Virus record (IMG/VR): IMGVR_UViG_3300038621_000003
Coordinates: 1 to 23,188 of that record
Strand: one strand, 5' to 3'
Length of the DNA stretch: 23,188 bases
Source: a virus
The notes under the pieces are model-generated. The model did no database searches. It was not told the origin of the DNA and saw only the letters and a list, made by a program, of their open reading frames with translations. This document shows, piece after piece, positions 1 to 6,621 of the stretch. Within the stretch, counting starts at the first letter, position 1. Every line of letters starts with the position of its first letter. The position numbers were made by a program, and so were the translations under genes.

Positions 1-216
1 GCCGCGCAGAAGTGGATGGACAGCAGCGTGTCCAAGACCGTGAACGTGGGGAGCCTCGTGACCTTCCCGCAGTTCAAGGACATCTACACCAAGGCGTTCC
101 ACGGCGGGGCGAAGTCGTGCAGCACCTTCCGCAAGGACGGCAAGCGGTGGGCGCTGCTCAACCCTGGGACGGCCTGCGAGGTCGATCCCGAGAGCGGGAA
201 GAAGGAGTGCGAGTGA
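1..216 (+). CDS. 3' end of an unknown gene, partial at left edge
   Basis: The frame is open from base 1 to TGA at 214-216, giving at least 71 residues. There is an ATG at 16, but only gccgcgcagaagtgg precedes it, with no ribosome binding site, so the true start probably lies outside the window. The visible part is soluble-looking, has no membrane segment, and carries three cysteines in its C-terminal half (CSTFRKDGKRWALLNPG, then TAC and KKEC). I do not recognise the family. The stop overlaps the start of the hydrolase gene (TGATG), so the two are translationally coupled and probably belong to one lysis-related transcript, though that role is only inferred from the neighbour. Confidence 0.6.
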   Translation, partial: AAQKWMDSSVSKTVNVGSLVTFPQFKDIYTKAFHGGAKSCSTFRKDGKRWALLNPGTACEVDPESGKKECE

Positions 217-623
217 TGATGGACCTTCGAGACGACGTGACGTTCCGGGACATCTGGGCGATCTACCAGACCGTCTGGGGTGAGGCCCGTGGGGAGACGT
301 ACCAGGGCAAGCTCGCCGTGGCGAACGTGATCCTCAACCGGGTCCGCGATCCCCGGTGGCCGGACACCGCGTACCGGGTCTGCCACGACAAGTGGCAGTT
401 CTCGGCCTGGAACGAGAACAACCCGAACCGGAAGAAGATGCAGAGCCTGTCGGCGGAGAACTTGAACAAGGAGTGCATGGAGGCCACCTTATATGCGGTG
501 GCTTCGGATGTCGATGTCACGAAGGGGGCGACCCACTACTTCGCCTCGTACATCGACACGCCCCGATGGGCCAAAGAGATGCAGGAGACGACCAGGATCG
601 GCACCCACCGGTTCTTCAAGTAA
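216..623 (+). CDS. SleB-type cell wall hydrolase (phage endolysin)
   Basis: 135 residues matching the Hydrolase_2/SleB family, which cleaves peptidoglycan. Visible signatures are WGEARGE at residues 21-27, with Glu23 the likely catalytic acid, then GKLAVANVILNRV, a FSAWN motif at 62-66, GATHYF near 104, and a C-terminal IGTHRFF. There is no signal peptide or membrane segment, so release to the wall would need a holin. AAGGAG at 202-207 is 8 nt from ATG 216, which I prefer over the second ATG at 219. It overlaps the upstream gene by TGATG. It is one of only two genes on the plus strand, converging on the virion gene block and followed by a strong terminator. Length is that of a bare catalytic domain, with no added binding domain. 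Confidence 0.9.
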   Translation: MMDLRDDVTFRDIWAIYQTVWGEARGETYQGKLAVANVILNRVRDPRWPDTAYRVCHDKWQFSAWNENNPNRKKMQSLSAENLNKECMEATLYAVASDVDVTKGATHYFASYIDTPRWAKEMQETTRIGTHRFFK

Positions 624-668
624 CCTCGTGCGCGCCGCCTCCTCTCGCTTGCCTCCAGCGCACAGGTT

Positions 669-707
669 GGCCCCGCCGGACCCAGTATCCACCGGCGGGG
701 CCTTTTT
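669..707 (+). terminator. Intrinsic terminator of the lysis operon
   Basis: An 11-bp perfect GC stem (GGCCCCGCCGG at 669-679, CCGGCGGGGCC at 692-702) with a 12-nt loop is followed by TTTTT at 703-707. It lies 45 nt after the hydrolase stop. On the minus strand the same stem is followed by AACCTGTG, with no U-tract, so it should terminate plus-strand transcription only. Confidence 0.93.
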
Positions 708-708
708 G

Positions 709-730
709 TATCCAAGGATCATCCCTGGAA
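709..730 (-). repeat. 22-bp hairpin repeat, copy 1 (end of late operon)
   Basis: Plus-strand arms TCCAAGGA (711-718) and TCCCTGGA (722-729) flank a 3-nt spacer. The element matches the copy at 16659-16680 at 19 of 22 positions. On the plus strand one pair is an A/C mismatch; on the minus-strand RNA the same pair is G-U, so the hairpin is preserved in late-strand RNA. It overlaps the stop codon of the 719-928 gene, whose TGA falls in the loop. Function unknown. Confidence 0.6.
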
Positions 731-928
731 GAACTGGACGATGTTGCTCCAGTAAGGCGCGGCTGCCACCAGGGCCGCCATCGCGAGAGCGCCCATGTAG
801 TAGATGCGCTCCAGGCGTTGGACGCGGGTGGTGAGGCTGTCCACGCTCGTGCAGAGGCTGTCCACGCTCTCCTTGAGATGCTCGATCTCAACGTCGTGCT
901 TCGCCTTCTTGCCGTTGAACAGGCTCAT
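719..928 (-). CDS. Small coiled-coil membrane protein, candidate holin (XhlA-like layout)
   Basis: 69 residues. Residues 10-41 form a charged heptad helix, and a single hydrophobic stretch at about 45-65 (GALAMAALVAAAPYW) is followed by a short tail. A short N-terminal coiled coil plus one C-terminal membrane helix is the layout of XhlA-type haemolysin/holin accessory proteins, and a holin would supply the export step for the hydrolase in the converging operon. The assignment rests on architecture and position, not on a sequence motif. Start ATG at 928 is preceded by AAAGGAGG fused to the stop of the upstream fibre gene. Residues 21-34 repeat almost exactly (SVDSLCT, SVDSLTT), matching a 21-bp tandem DNA repeat. 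It could instead be a small virion membrane protein. Confidence 0.8.
   Translation of the reverse strand: MSLFNGKKAKHDVEIEHLKESVDSLCTSVDSLTTRVQRLERIYYMGALAMAALVAAAPYWSNIVQFFQG
833..869. repeat. 16-bp direct repeat, 21-bp period, inside the candidate holin gene
   Basis: GAGGCTGTCCACGCTC occurs at 833-848 and again at 854-869. The 21-bp period is exactly one coiled-coil heptad, so the duplicated unit adds one heptad in frame. Confidence 0.85.
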
Positions 929-939
929 CGCTTCCTCCT

Positions 940-2469
940 TTAGACCGGTGGATACCAGATTATAAGTGCGTAGTTAATGGTGGCACCAGTGCCCGAGTTG
1001 TTGATGTTGAGGGTCAGGCCCTGGTTGCCGCCAGGGTTCACGTCCAACTTCACGTTCCCATTGGAGTTGTCGCTGATCGCGAGAACATTTAGCTGACCAC
1101 TGCTATTCACGCTGTAGCCGCCTTCGACGCTAACGGCGCGGTCACTAGAACCTGATGCCCAGAACGTGAGCGCCCCGGTCGCGCCATTGTCCTGGCGACG
1201 GTAGAACAGTCGGGCGTGGTAGTCACCCCCGGATAGGGAGATGCTGTCCGTGTTGCCGGCTGCAAGTGAGCCGGTGATCTCCGGCATGTTGCCGTAGTTC
1301 CAGATCGTGTTGCCGCGCACCGTGGCGCTGTCGTTGTCCTTGGCGATCAGCCGCGTCTCGGGCGAGTTGGCGTCACCGAGCACGAGGATGTTGTTGGCAT
1401 TGATGCCCGCGAGGTTCCGGTTGTTGCCGTTGTTGTCCTTCGACTGGAACTTGACGAGGTGGTTCACGCGGACGGTCCCCGTGAATGTGTCTCCCGCCAC
1501 GTTTGCCGGGGTGTAGCCCAGGCGGGCCTGGATGTTCGTGTAGAAGCTCTGGAACTCGTCGTCGAACACCCGGTTGTTCGTGCTGAGCGCGACCCAACCG
1601 CCGTTGCCGCTGTCGAGGTTGCCGTCGAACAGCAGGGCCACGTAGTCGTCCTGGAAGATTTGACCGCTGCGGATCGTGTTGCGCTGGTTATCGACCACCA
1701 CCTTGGCGCCGGTCGAGTTCACGTTCAGCGTGGCGCCGGCCACGACGGTCGTATGGAAGCGCAGGAACACCGTCTCGCCCGTGGTCAGCGCCGTGGGCGT
1801 GTTCGGAACCGCTTCGAGCGTGCTGCCGGTGCCCGTGGTCACAGCGAACCGGTCGGCCTGCCCGGCAACACCGAGGGTCTGCCGCGCCTCCGAAGCCGAG
1901 GTGTCGTCCAGAAGCGTCTCCGCGAACGACGACACCGGCACCTGATCGCTGTTCACGAAGCCGCTGAACGGCACCGGCTTCCCGTTGCTGTCGAACCCGA
2001 GGCCGGTGTTGCGGCGGTTCTCCTTGGTCGGCAGGATCAGGTCCACACTGGTGTCGTCAGCGAGGCCGATCCGTAGGGACCGCTCGATCTCCTGCCGACG
2101 CTCCTGGTCGCGGAGCACGGCTCGGTCCAGGCCCTCCTCGTGCGTCGCCGCAGGGAACGGGTCATTCTCCACGTAGTCGATGTCCTGGGTCTGCTTCGAC
2201 TGCCGCACGATGGTGATGCGGATGCCGGCGGACGGGGCCGAGTTGAACACGACCGTGCCGCCCGGATTGTTGAGCGACACGGAATAGTTGGTGCCCTGGG
2301 TGTAGACCTGCGTCTCGCCGGGGCTGATCCCATCGAGCGCGTTGCCCGTGGTGTTTACGCCCAGGACCTGTAGCTCGGCCTCGGTCAGCACCTTGAAGCT
2401 GAACGAGAAGTTCGTGGTGCTGCCGTCGCCGCTGTACTGCTGTCGAGCGTTCGTCGTGCTGACGGTCAT
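940..2469 (-). CDS. Tail fibre protein 2 (T7 gp17-type N-terminal anchor)
   Basis: 509 residues. Residues 1-145 (YSGDGSTTNFSFSF..., NNPGGTVVFNSAPSAGIRITIVRQ, DPFPAATHEEGLDR) look like the T7 tail-fibre N-terminal domain that attaches fibres to the tail, and closely parallel the fibre encoded just upstream. FAETLLDDTSASEARQTLG at about 182-200 is shared with that neighbour. The distal part differs: LGYTPANVAGDTFTG near 318 is a common tail-fibre motif, and the C-terminus is Ser/Gly/Asn-rich beta-type sequence ending in LIIWYPPV. Start ATG overlaps the preceding stop as TAATG, with AGGGAG upstream, so production of the two fibres is coupled. Likely role is host receptor binding. No chaperone or enzymatic tip was recognised. 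Confidence 0.88.
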   Translation of the reverse strand: MTVSTTNARQQYSGDGSTTNFSFSFKVLTEAELQVLGVNTTGNALDGISPGETQVYTQGTNYSVSLNNPGGTVVFNSAPSAGIRITIVRQSKQTQDIDYVENDPFPAATHEEGLDRAVLRDQERRQEIERSLRIGLADDTSVDLILPTKENRRNTGLGFDSNGKPVPFSGFVNSDQVPVSSFAETLLDDTSASEARQTLGVAGQADRFAVTTGTGSTLEAVPNTPTALTTGETVFLRFHTTVVAGATLNVNSTGAKVVVDNQRNTIRSGQIFQDDYVALLFDGNLDSGNGGWVALSTNNRVFDDEFQSFYTNIQARLGYTPANVAGDTFTGTVRVNHLVKFQSKDNNGNNRNLAGINANNILVLGDANSPETRLIAKDNDSATVRGNTIWNYGNMPEITGSLAAGNTDSISLSGGDYHARLFYRRQDNGATGALTFWASGSSDRAVSVEGGYSVNSSGQLNVLAISDNSNGNVKLDVNPGGNQGLTLNINNSGTGATINYALIIWYPPV

Positions 2470-4055
2470 TACTTGAACTCCCTTACGATCACGATGCCTG
2501 GAGCGCCGTCACCCCCGGCAGCGGCGCTGCCAGCGTTGTTGGTCGAGACGCCGCCGCTTCCGCCGGAGCCAAAGCCTTTGGCGTTGTCGCCGTCCCGCGA
2601 TCCGGTCGTGGCTTTCTGACGCGGCGTTGAGCCGTACACCGAATTGCCGCCTGGGCCGGTGCCGGAAATGCCACCCGAGAACGACGGGTTCTCGACGCTG
2701 CCCTCGCCGGGCACGTTCACGTCACCGCCGGATGCGGTGCCGCCGGAAGCGGAGTTGCCGACTAACTGGATTTTGTCCGATGGTCCGCCGGTATCGCCGC
2801 CGCTACCGCCGTTGCCGGTGACCGTGTTGGTGCCGTCACTCCACTGGGAATTGCCGCCGGCACTACCGGTGTTCCCGCCAGCAGCAGCACCGGAGCCCGA
2901 ACCGCCCACGGTGATCGAGGCCGAGTTGATGCTCGACACGTCGATCTCCTTGATGGCGTAGCCGCCGGCACCGCCGCCACCGCCGACAGCAGTCCTGCCG
3001 TTGGAGTTCGACGCGGCAGCGCCTCCGCCACCACCTCCGGCACCAAGGACCTCGACGAGGACGCGCACCGTGCCGGTTTCGCGGCTCCATGTGGTGTCGC
3101 TGGTGAACACCTTATAGGCGTTCAGCGTCGGCTGTTTCGGCTGGTTCGACGTGGCGAGGTCACCGAGCCCGAGGCTGATCCGGGCCTGGGAGCGGTTTTC
3201 CGCGACCCACTTGGAGCCGTTGCCCACAATGAACCGGTCCAGGTTCGGGGTCAGGCCGGCGATGTCGTTGAGGTTGGCGTTGAAGCCCTGCACGTCGGAG
3301 CCGATGGCCAGCCCCAGGTTCGCGCGAGCGCCGGAGGGCGTGCTGGCTCCAGTGCCGCCGTCGTCTACGGCGAGGTCGTTGATCCCGGAGATCGAGCCGC
3401 CCGTGATGTTCACCGAGGAGGCCGACTGCGTGGCGATACTGCCGAGCCCAAGCGTGCCGCGAGCGGTGGCCGCGTCGGTGTCATCGAGCAGCGTCTCGGC
3501 GTAGTTCGAGATCGTCGCCGCCGGGATGTCCTTGCCTGCCGAGGGGTTGCCCTGCGCGTCGAACGTCAGGACCTTGCCGGCGCGTTCGGAGGCCAGCGGA
3601 AGCTCGCCGTGCGTGGTCGGGTCGTCCCCGAGCGGGAAGCGCACCGAGAAGCTGATGCCGCGCTGGAGTTCCTGGGCGATCAGCGTCAGCTTGTCCAGCG
3701 CCTCCTCGTGGCTTTCTGCCGGGAACGGGTCGCCGGGCGTGTAGTCCGTGTCCTGGGTCAGCCCGGTGGACCGGCGGATCGTGACCCGGAAGCCGCTTGC
3801 CGGCGCCTCGCTCACGCCGAAGTCCACGGTGCCGCCGGGGTCGGTCAGCGACACCGTGAAGTCGTCGTTGAGCGTGAGCGTCAGGCTGGCTCCGGCAGAC
3901 ACAGCCGTGCCGTTGAAGTCCAGTTCGCCGGTCGTCGTGTTGGTCACCAGGACCGTGACATCCTGGACCTCACGGGCCGCGAACGCGAAGCTGAACTCGG
4001 TGGTTACGCCGTCGCCAGCGTACTCTGCCTGCGTGGTGGTCGTGCTGATGGTCAT
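2469..4055 (-). CDS. Tail fibre protein 1, T7 gp17-type anchor with glycine-rich tip
   Basis: 528 residues in three parts. Residues 1-145 match the T7-type fibre anchor (YAGDGVTTEFSFAF, LTDPGGTVDFG, DPFPAESHEEALDK). Residues about 185-310 are a shaft with typical fibre motifs (YAETLLDDTDAATARGTLG, DGGTGASTPSGARANLGL, GSDVQGFNANLNDIAGL). Residues about 314-528 form a glycine-rich domain starting KVFTSDTTWSRETGTVRVLVEVLGAGGGGGG and ending GAPGIVIVREF, like glycine-rich adhesin tips on other fibres and adhesins. This tip is absent from the second fibre. The ribosome site AAGGAG is a long 13 nt from ATG, so initiation may be weaker than for neighbours. Probably receptor binding; which host structure it binds cannot be told. 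Confidence 0.9.
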   Translation of the reverse strand: MTISTTTTQAEYAGDGVTTEFSFAFAAREVQDVTVLVTNTTTGELDFNGTAVSAGASLTLTLNDDFTVSLTDPGGTVDFGVSEAPASGFRVTIRRSTGLTQDTDYTPGDPFPAESHEEALDKLTLIAQELQRGISFSVRFPLGDDPTTHGELPLASERAGKVLTFDAQGNPSAGKDIPAATISNYAETLLDDTDAATARGTLGLGSIATQSASSVNITGGSISGINDLAVDDGGTGASTPSGARANLGLAIGSDVQGFNANLNDIAGLTPNLDRFIVGNGSKWVAENRSQARISLGLGDLATSNQPKQPTLNAYKVFTSDTTWSRETGTVRVLVEVLGAGGGGGGAAASNSNGRTAVGGGGGAGGYAIKEIDVSSINSASITVGGSGSGAAAGGNTGSAGGNSQWSDGTNTVTGNGGSGGDTGGPSDKIQLVGNSASGGTASGGDVNVPGEGSVENPSFSGGISGTGPGGNSVYGSTPRQKATTGSRDGDNAKGFGSGGSGGVSTNNAGSAAAGGDGAPGIVIVREFK

Positions 4056-4098
4056 GGCTTCTACTTGGCTCCTTCACCCCATACCAGCAACATCTAAC

Positions 4099-6621
4099 TT
4101 AGGGTGCCAGTTCCAGGCTACCCGGCGGCAGGAAGAACTCGGTGTTCTGCTTGTCCTTGGTGAACGTCTCCTGCGACCGGAAGCTCTCCTCGGCCCGTGG
4201 GTCGATGGCCCGCTGGATGTTGTCCTGCACCGCACGGTCCAGGGCAAGCTGCGACCACCACAGCGAGCCGAAGGGGTTCACCTGATCCACGAAGTCGAGG
4301 AACTCACGCCCGGTGTTGTTGTCCCCGAGCGCCTCGGTCAGGCTGTCGCTGTCGCGGATCGCCTGGATGCCGCTCTCGGTGACAGCCTCACCGAACTGGT
4401 AGCCTTCCTTCATGGTCGTGAACGCCGGCCCGAGCAGGAAGCTGCCGAGCCCGAACTTCGAGACGCTGCCGAACATCACGTCACCGATCAGGCCCATCGA
4501 GCCCGCCCGCAGCATGGCGTCCTGCCAGAAGCTGAGGGTGTCCATCGGGGCTGGCTTCTTGCCACTGGTGAACAGGTCGAGTTGCTGCACGAGCCCGCCG
4601 GTCGCAGCGGTCGCCGCGATCATGCTGCTGAGGTAGCCGACTGCCGGAGCGACGCCGCGCTTGCTGGCGATCTCCATCGTCCGCATACCCTGCTGCGCGG
4701 TCAGCGTCACCGGGAAGCTCTTGAGCATCATCGCGGTGCGGGCCGTCTCACCCACGAACGTGCCGGCCCGGCCACCGAACGTCAGCGTGGCGCGCTCCTT
4801 CACGCCCGGCACCGGGACCGCAAAGCGGGCCTCCTCGACGAGGGTCCGCTTGAGCTTCCGCGCAGCCTCGGGCGCACCAGGACCGCCGGGATCGTCGAAG
4901 TCGCCTCGACCCTTCGGGGCAGCCACCAACTGCGGGTTAAGGATGCGCTCGCCCGTCTCCGGGTCGATGATCTTGTTCTCGTCGGCCCGGATAGCGTTCC
5001 AGTCCTGCTCGTCGATGCCTCGGGCCTCGAACGTCCGGCGCAGGTTGCTCGTAAGCTCGGACCACTGCCGGCGGCTCTGCCGGGTGATCTCCGAGAGCAT
5101 CTCCATCTGGAACGTCCACCGCTGCGTGGTGGTCCACCGCTCCAAGAGCGACAGGCGCATGACCGACTGGTTGACCGCATCGCCCAGGCGGACGACGCCC
5201 TTGGCCATGCCCATCTCGTCGATCATGGTCCGGTTCATATCCTGGATGCGGTTCGTCAGCCCGTTCGCCGTCAGGCCCAGACGGATCGCCATGCGCTGCT
5301 CGGCCTGAGAGCCCGGCTTGAACAGAGTGATCGTGCGTCCGATCTGGTCCTTGATGCTGCCGGGCAGCGAACGGCCAGTGGCGAACGCCTGCGCCGTACC
5401 GGCCAGCGGCACGTCGGTGAGGGCCGAGATGAACGCACCGCCGAGCGCAGCCGCGTTGGTGACCGACCGGAACAGGTGTCCGGCCTGGGCCGCACGGTCG
5501 CGCTCGGGCATGTTGATCTTGCCGCTCACCACGTCGTAGAGCGCGTCGATGTTCGCGAAGAACGGCTGTGGGGCACCCCGCTGCGCCATCTCCTGCTTGA
5601 TCTGGCGCACCGCCGCGTCGGGACGCGGTCCCAGGACGCGCAGGATCGCAATGTCCTCGGAGAAGTCCTCCATCTCAGAGATCAGCGTGTCGTAGATGTG
5701 CTCCTCGCTGTCGGCAGCACCGAACTTCTCCTGGGCCGCGAGCCAGTTGTCCGCGTCCTTGAACGTGAGGACGCGGGGCTGCGCCCGGTTGGCGCTCATG
5801 CTGTCCATCTTCGCGAAGGCGCCGCTGTCGCTCATGCTCTTGCCGTCCACGATGTCGTCGAACATCTGGCCGAGCATACGCTCCAGCCGGGCGTCCTCCA
5901 TCGGCAGGCCGTCCTCCACGTCGATCAGCGCCTCCCGGTCGAGCCGGGGCATGATCTCGTCGATGAACTCCCGCCGCGCGCCCTCGCGGGTCGGGTGCTT
6001 GCGCGTCAGGGCTTCGAGCTTCTGGCGGTCCCACTTCTGGGCCGGGCCACGGTTCTGCCGGAACGGCAGGAAGCCGCCGTGGCGGTTGAACTCGCGCACG
6101 GAGTATTCCTGGACGGCCTTGAGGCCCTCGGCCATCTCCTTGGCTCGCGGGTCGTCCACGCTCTCGCCCATCATCGCGCGGACCACGTTCTTCATCGAGA
6201 CGGCCTTCGGCACCTGACCCAGGACGTTGGGCCGGGCCTCCGTGAAGAAGGATGAGGCCAGCGCGTGCATCTCGCCGCGCACAAGCTCGCTCTCGCTCTC
6301 GATGCTCGGCTGCGTGATCCGGCGGGCCTTGTCGTAGGTGAAGAACGACTGGCCGACACGCGTCAGGTCCAGGCCACGCGCCTCCGCGTCCTGGAACAGG
6401 GTCTTGATGCTCTGCTGCTTGTGCAGCTTGTGCAGCCGCTCCTTGGCCCGCATGGCGATGCGGTTCTGCTCGCGGGCGCGGACCTCGTTGCCGGCCTCGA
6501 AGGCGTCACGCGCCGCACGCCGAGCGTCGTTGTACTCGCGCTTGATGCGGGTCGCCGTGGCCTGATCAACGATGCCCTGATCGGCCTTTAGCTGGATGCA
6601 CTTATCGAGCGTCTGGGTCAT
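4099..6621 (-). CDS. Large internal virion / DNA ejection protein (gp16-like position)
   Basis: 840 residues. The N-terminal 80 residues are a charged helix. RVLTFKDADNWLAAQEKFG at about 283-301 and DIAILRVLGPRP at about 323-334 resemble motifs I associate with large internal virion proteins of podoviruses. Small-residue hydrophobic stretches occur near 383-416, 655-690 and 710-745, suiting a protein that enters or crosses membranes during genome ejection. It occupies the T7 gene 16 slot, just before the tail fibres. No transglycosylase motif was recognised, whereas T7 gp16 carries one at its N-terminus. Start ATG overlaps the previous stop by ATGA, with GGAGG 9 nt upstream. Precise mechanism is inferred from position. 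Confidence 0.8.
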   Translation of the reverse strand: MTQTLDKCIQLKADQGIVDQATATRIKREYNDARRAARDAFEAGNEVRAREQNRIAMRAKERLHKLHKQQSIKTLFQDAEARGLDLTRVGQSFFTYDKARRITQPSIESESELVRGEMHALASSFFTEARPNVLGQVPKAVSMKNVVRAMMGESVDDPRAKEMAEGLKAVQEYSVREFNRHGGFLPFRQNRGPAQKWDRQKLEALTRKHPTREGARREFIDEIMPRLDREALIDVEDGLPMEDARLERMLGQMFDDIVDGKSMSDSGAFAKMDSMSANRAQPRVLTFKDADNWLAAQEKFGAADSEEHIYDTLISEMEDFSEDIAILRVLGPRPDAAVRQIKQEMAQRGAPQPFFANIDALYDVVSGKINMPERDRAAQAGHLFRSVTNAAALGGAFISALTDVPLAGTAQAFATGRSLPGSIKDQIGRTITLFKPGSQAEQRMAIRLGLTANGLTNRIQDMNRTMIDEMGMAKGVVRLGDAVNQSVMRLSLLERWTTTQRWTFQMEMLSEITRQSRRQWSELTSNLRRTFEARGIDEQDWNAIRADENKIIDPETGERILNPQLVAAPKGRGDFDDPGGPGAPEAARKLKRTLVEEARFAVPVPGVKERATLTFGGRAGTFVGETARTAMMLKSFPVTLTAQQGMRTMEIASKRGVAPAVGYLSSMIAATAATGGLVQQLDLFTSGKKPAPMDTLSFWQDAMLRAGSMGLIGDVMFGSVSKFGLGSFLLGPAFTTMKEGYQFGEAVTESGIQAIRDSDSLTEALGDNNTGREFLDFVDQVNPFGSLWWSQLALDRAVQDNIQRAIDPRAEESFRSQETFTKDKQNTEFFLPPGSLELAP

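Noticed and set aside
12-215. Upstream extension of the hydrolase frame to base 12
   Set aside because: The extension encodes no family sequence and overlaps the preceding gene, while ATG 216 has AAGGAG at 8 nt and begins where the hydrolase domain begins.
2500-3060. Glycine-codon-rich repeats as a possible repeat array
   Set aside because: Units are irregular, and the pattern follows from the glycine-rich tip of the tail fibre; there is no constant repeat with unique spacers as in CRISPR.
3748-6255. An 835-codon open frame on the plus strand, and similar long antisense frames at 9244-11043, 12091-14280 and 18073-19647
   Set aside because: All lie antisense to clearly identified virion genes, have Arg/His/Leu-rich compositions typical of reverse-strand shadows in GC-rich DNA, and show no family motifs or fitting ribosome sites.
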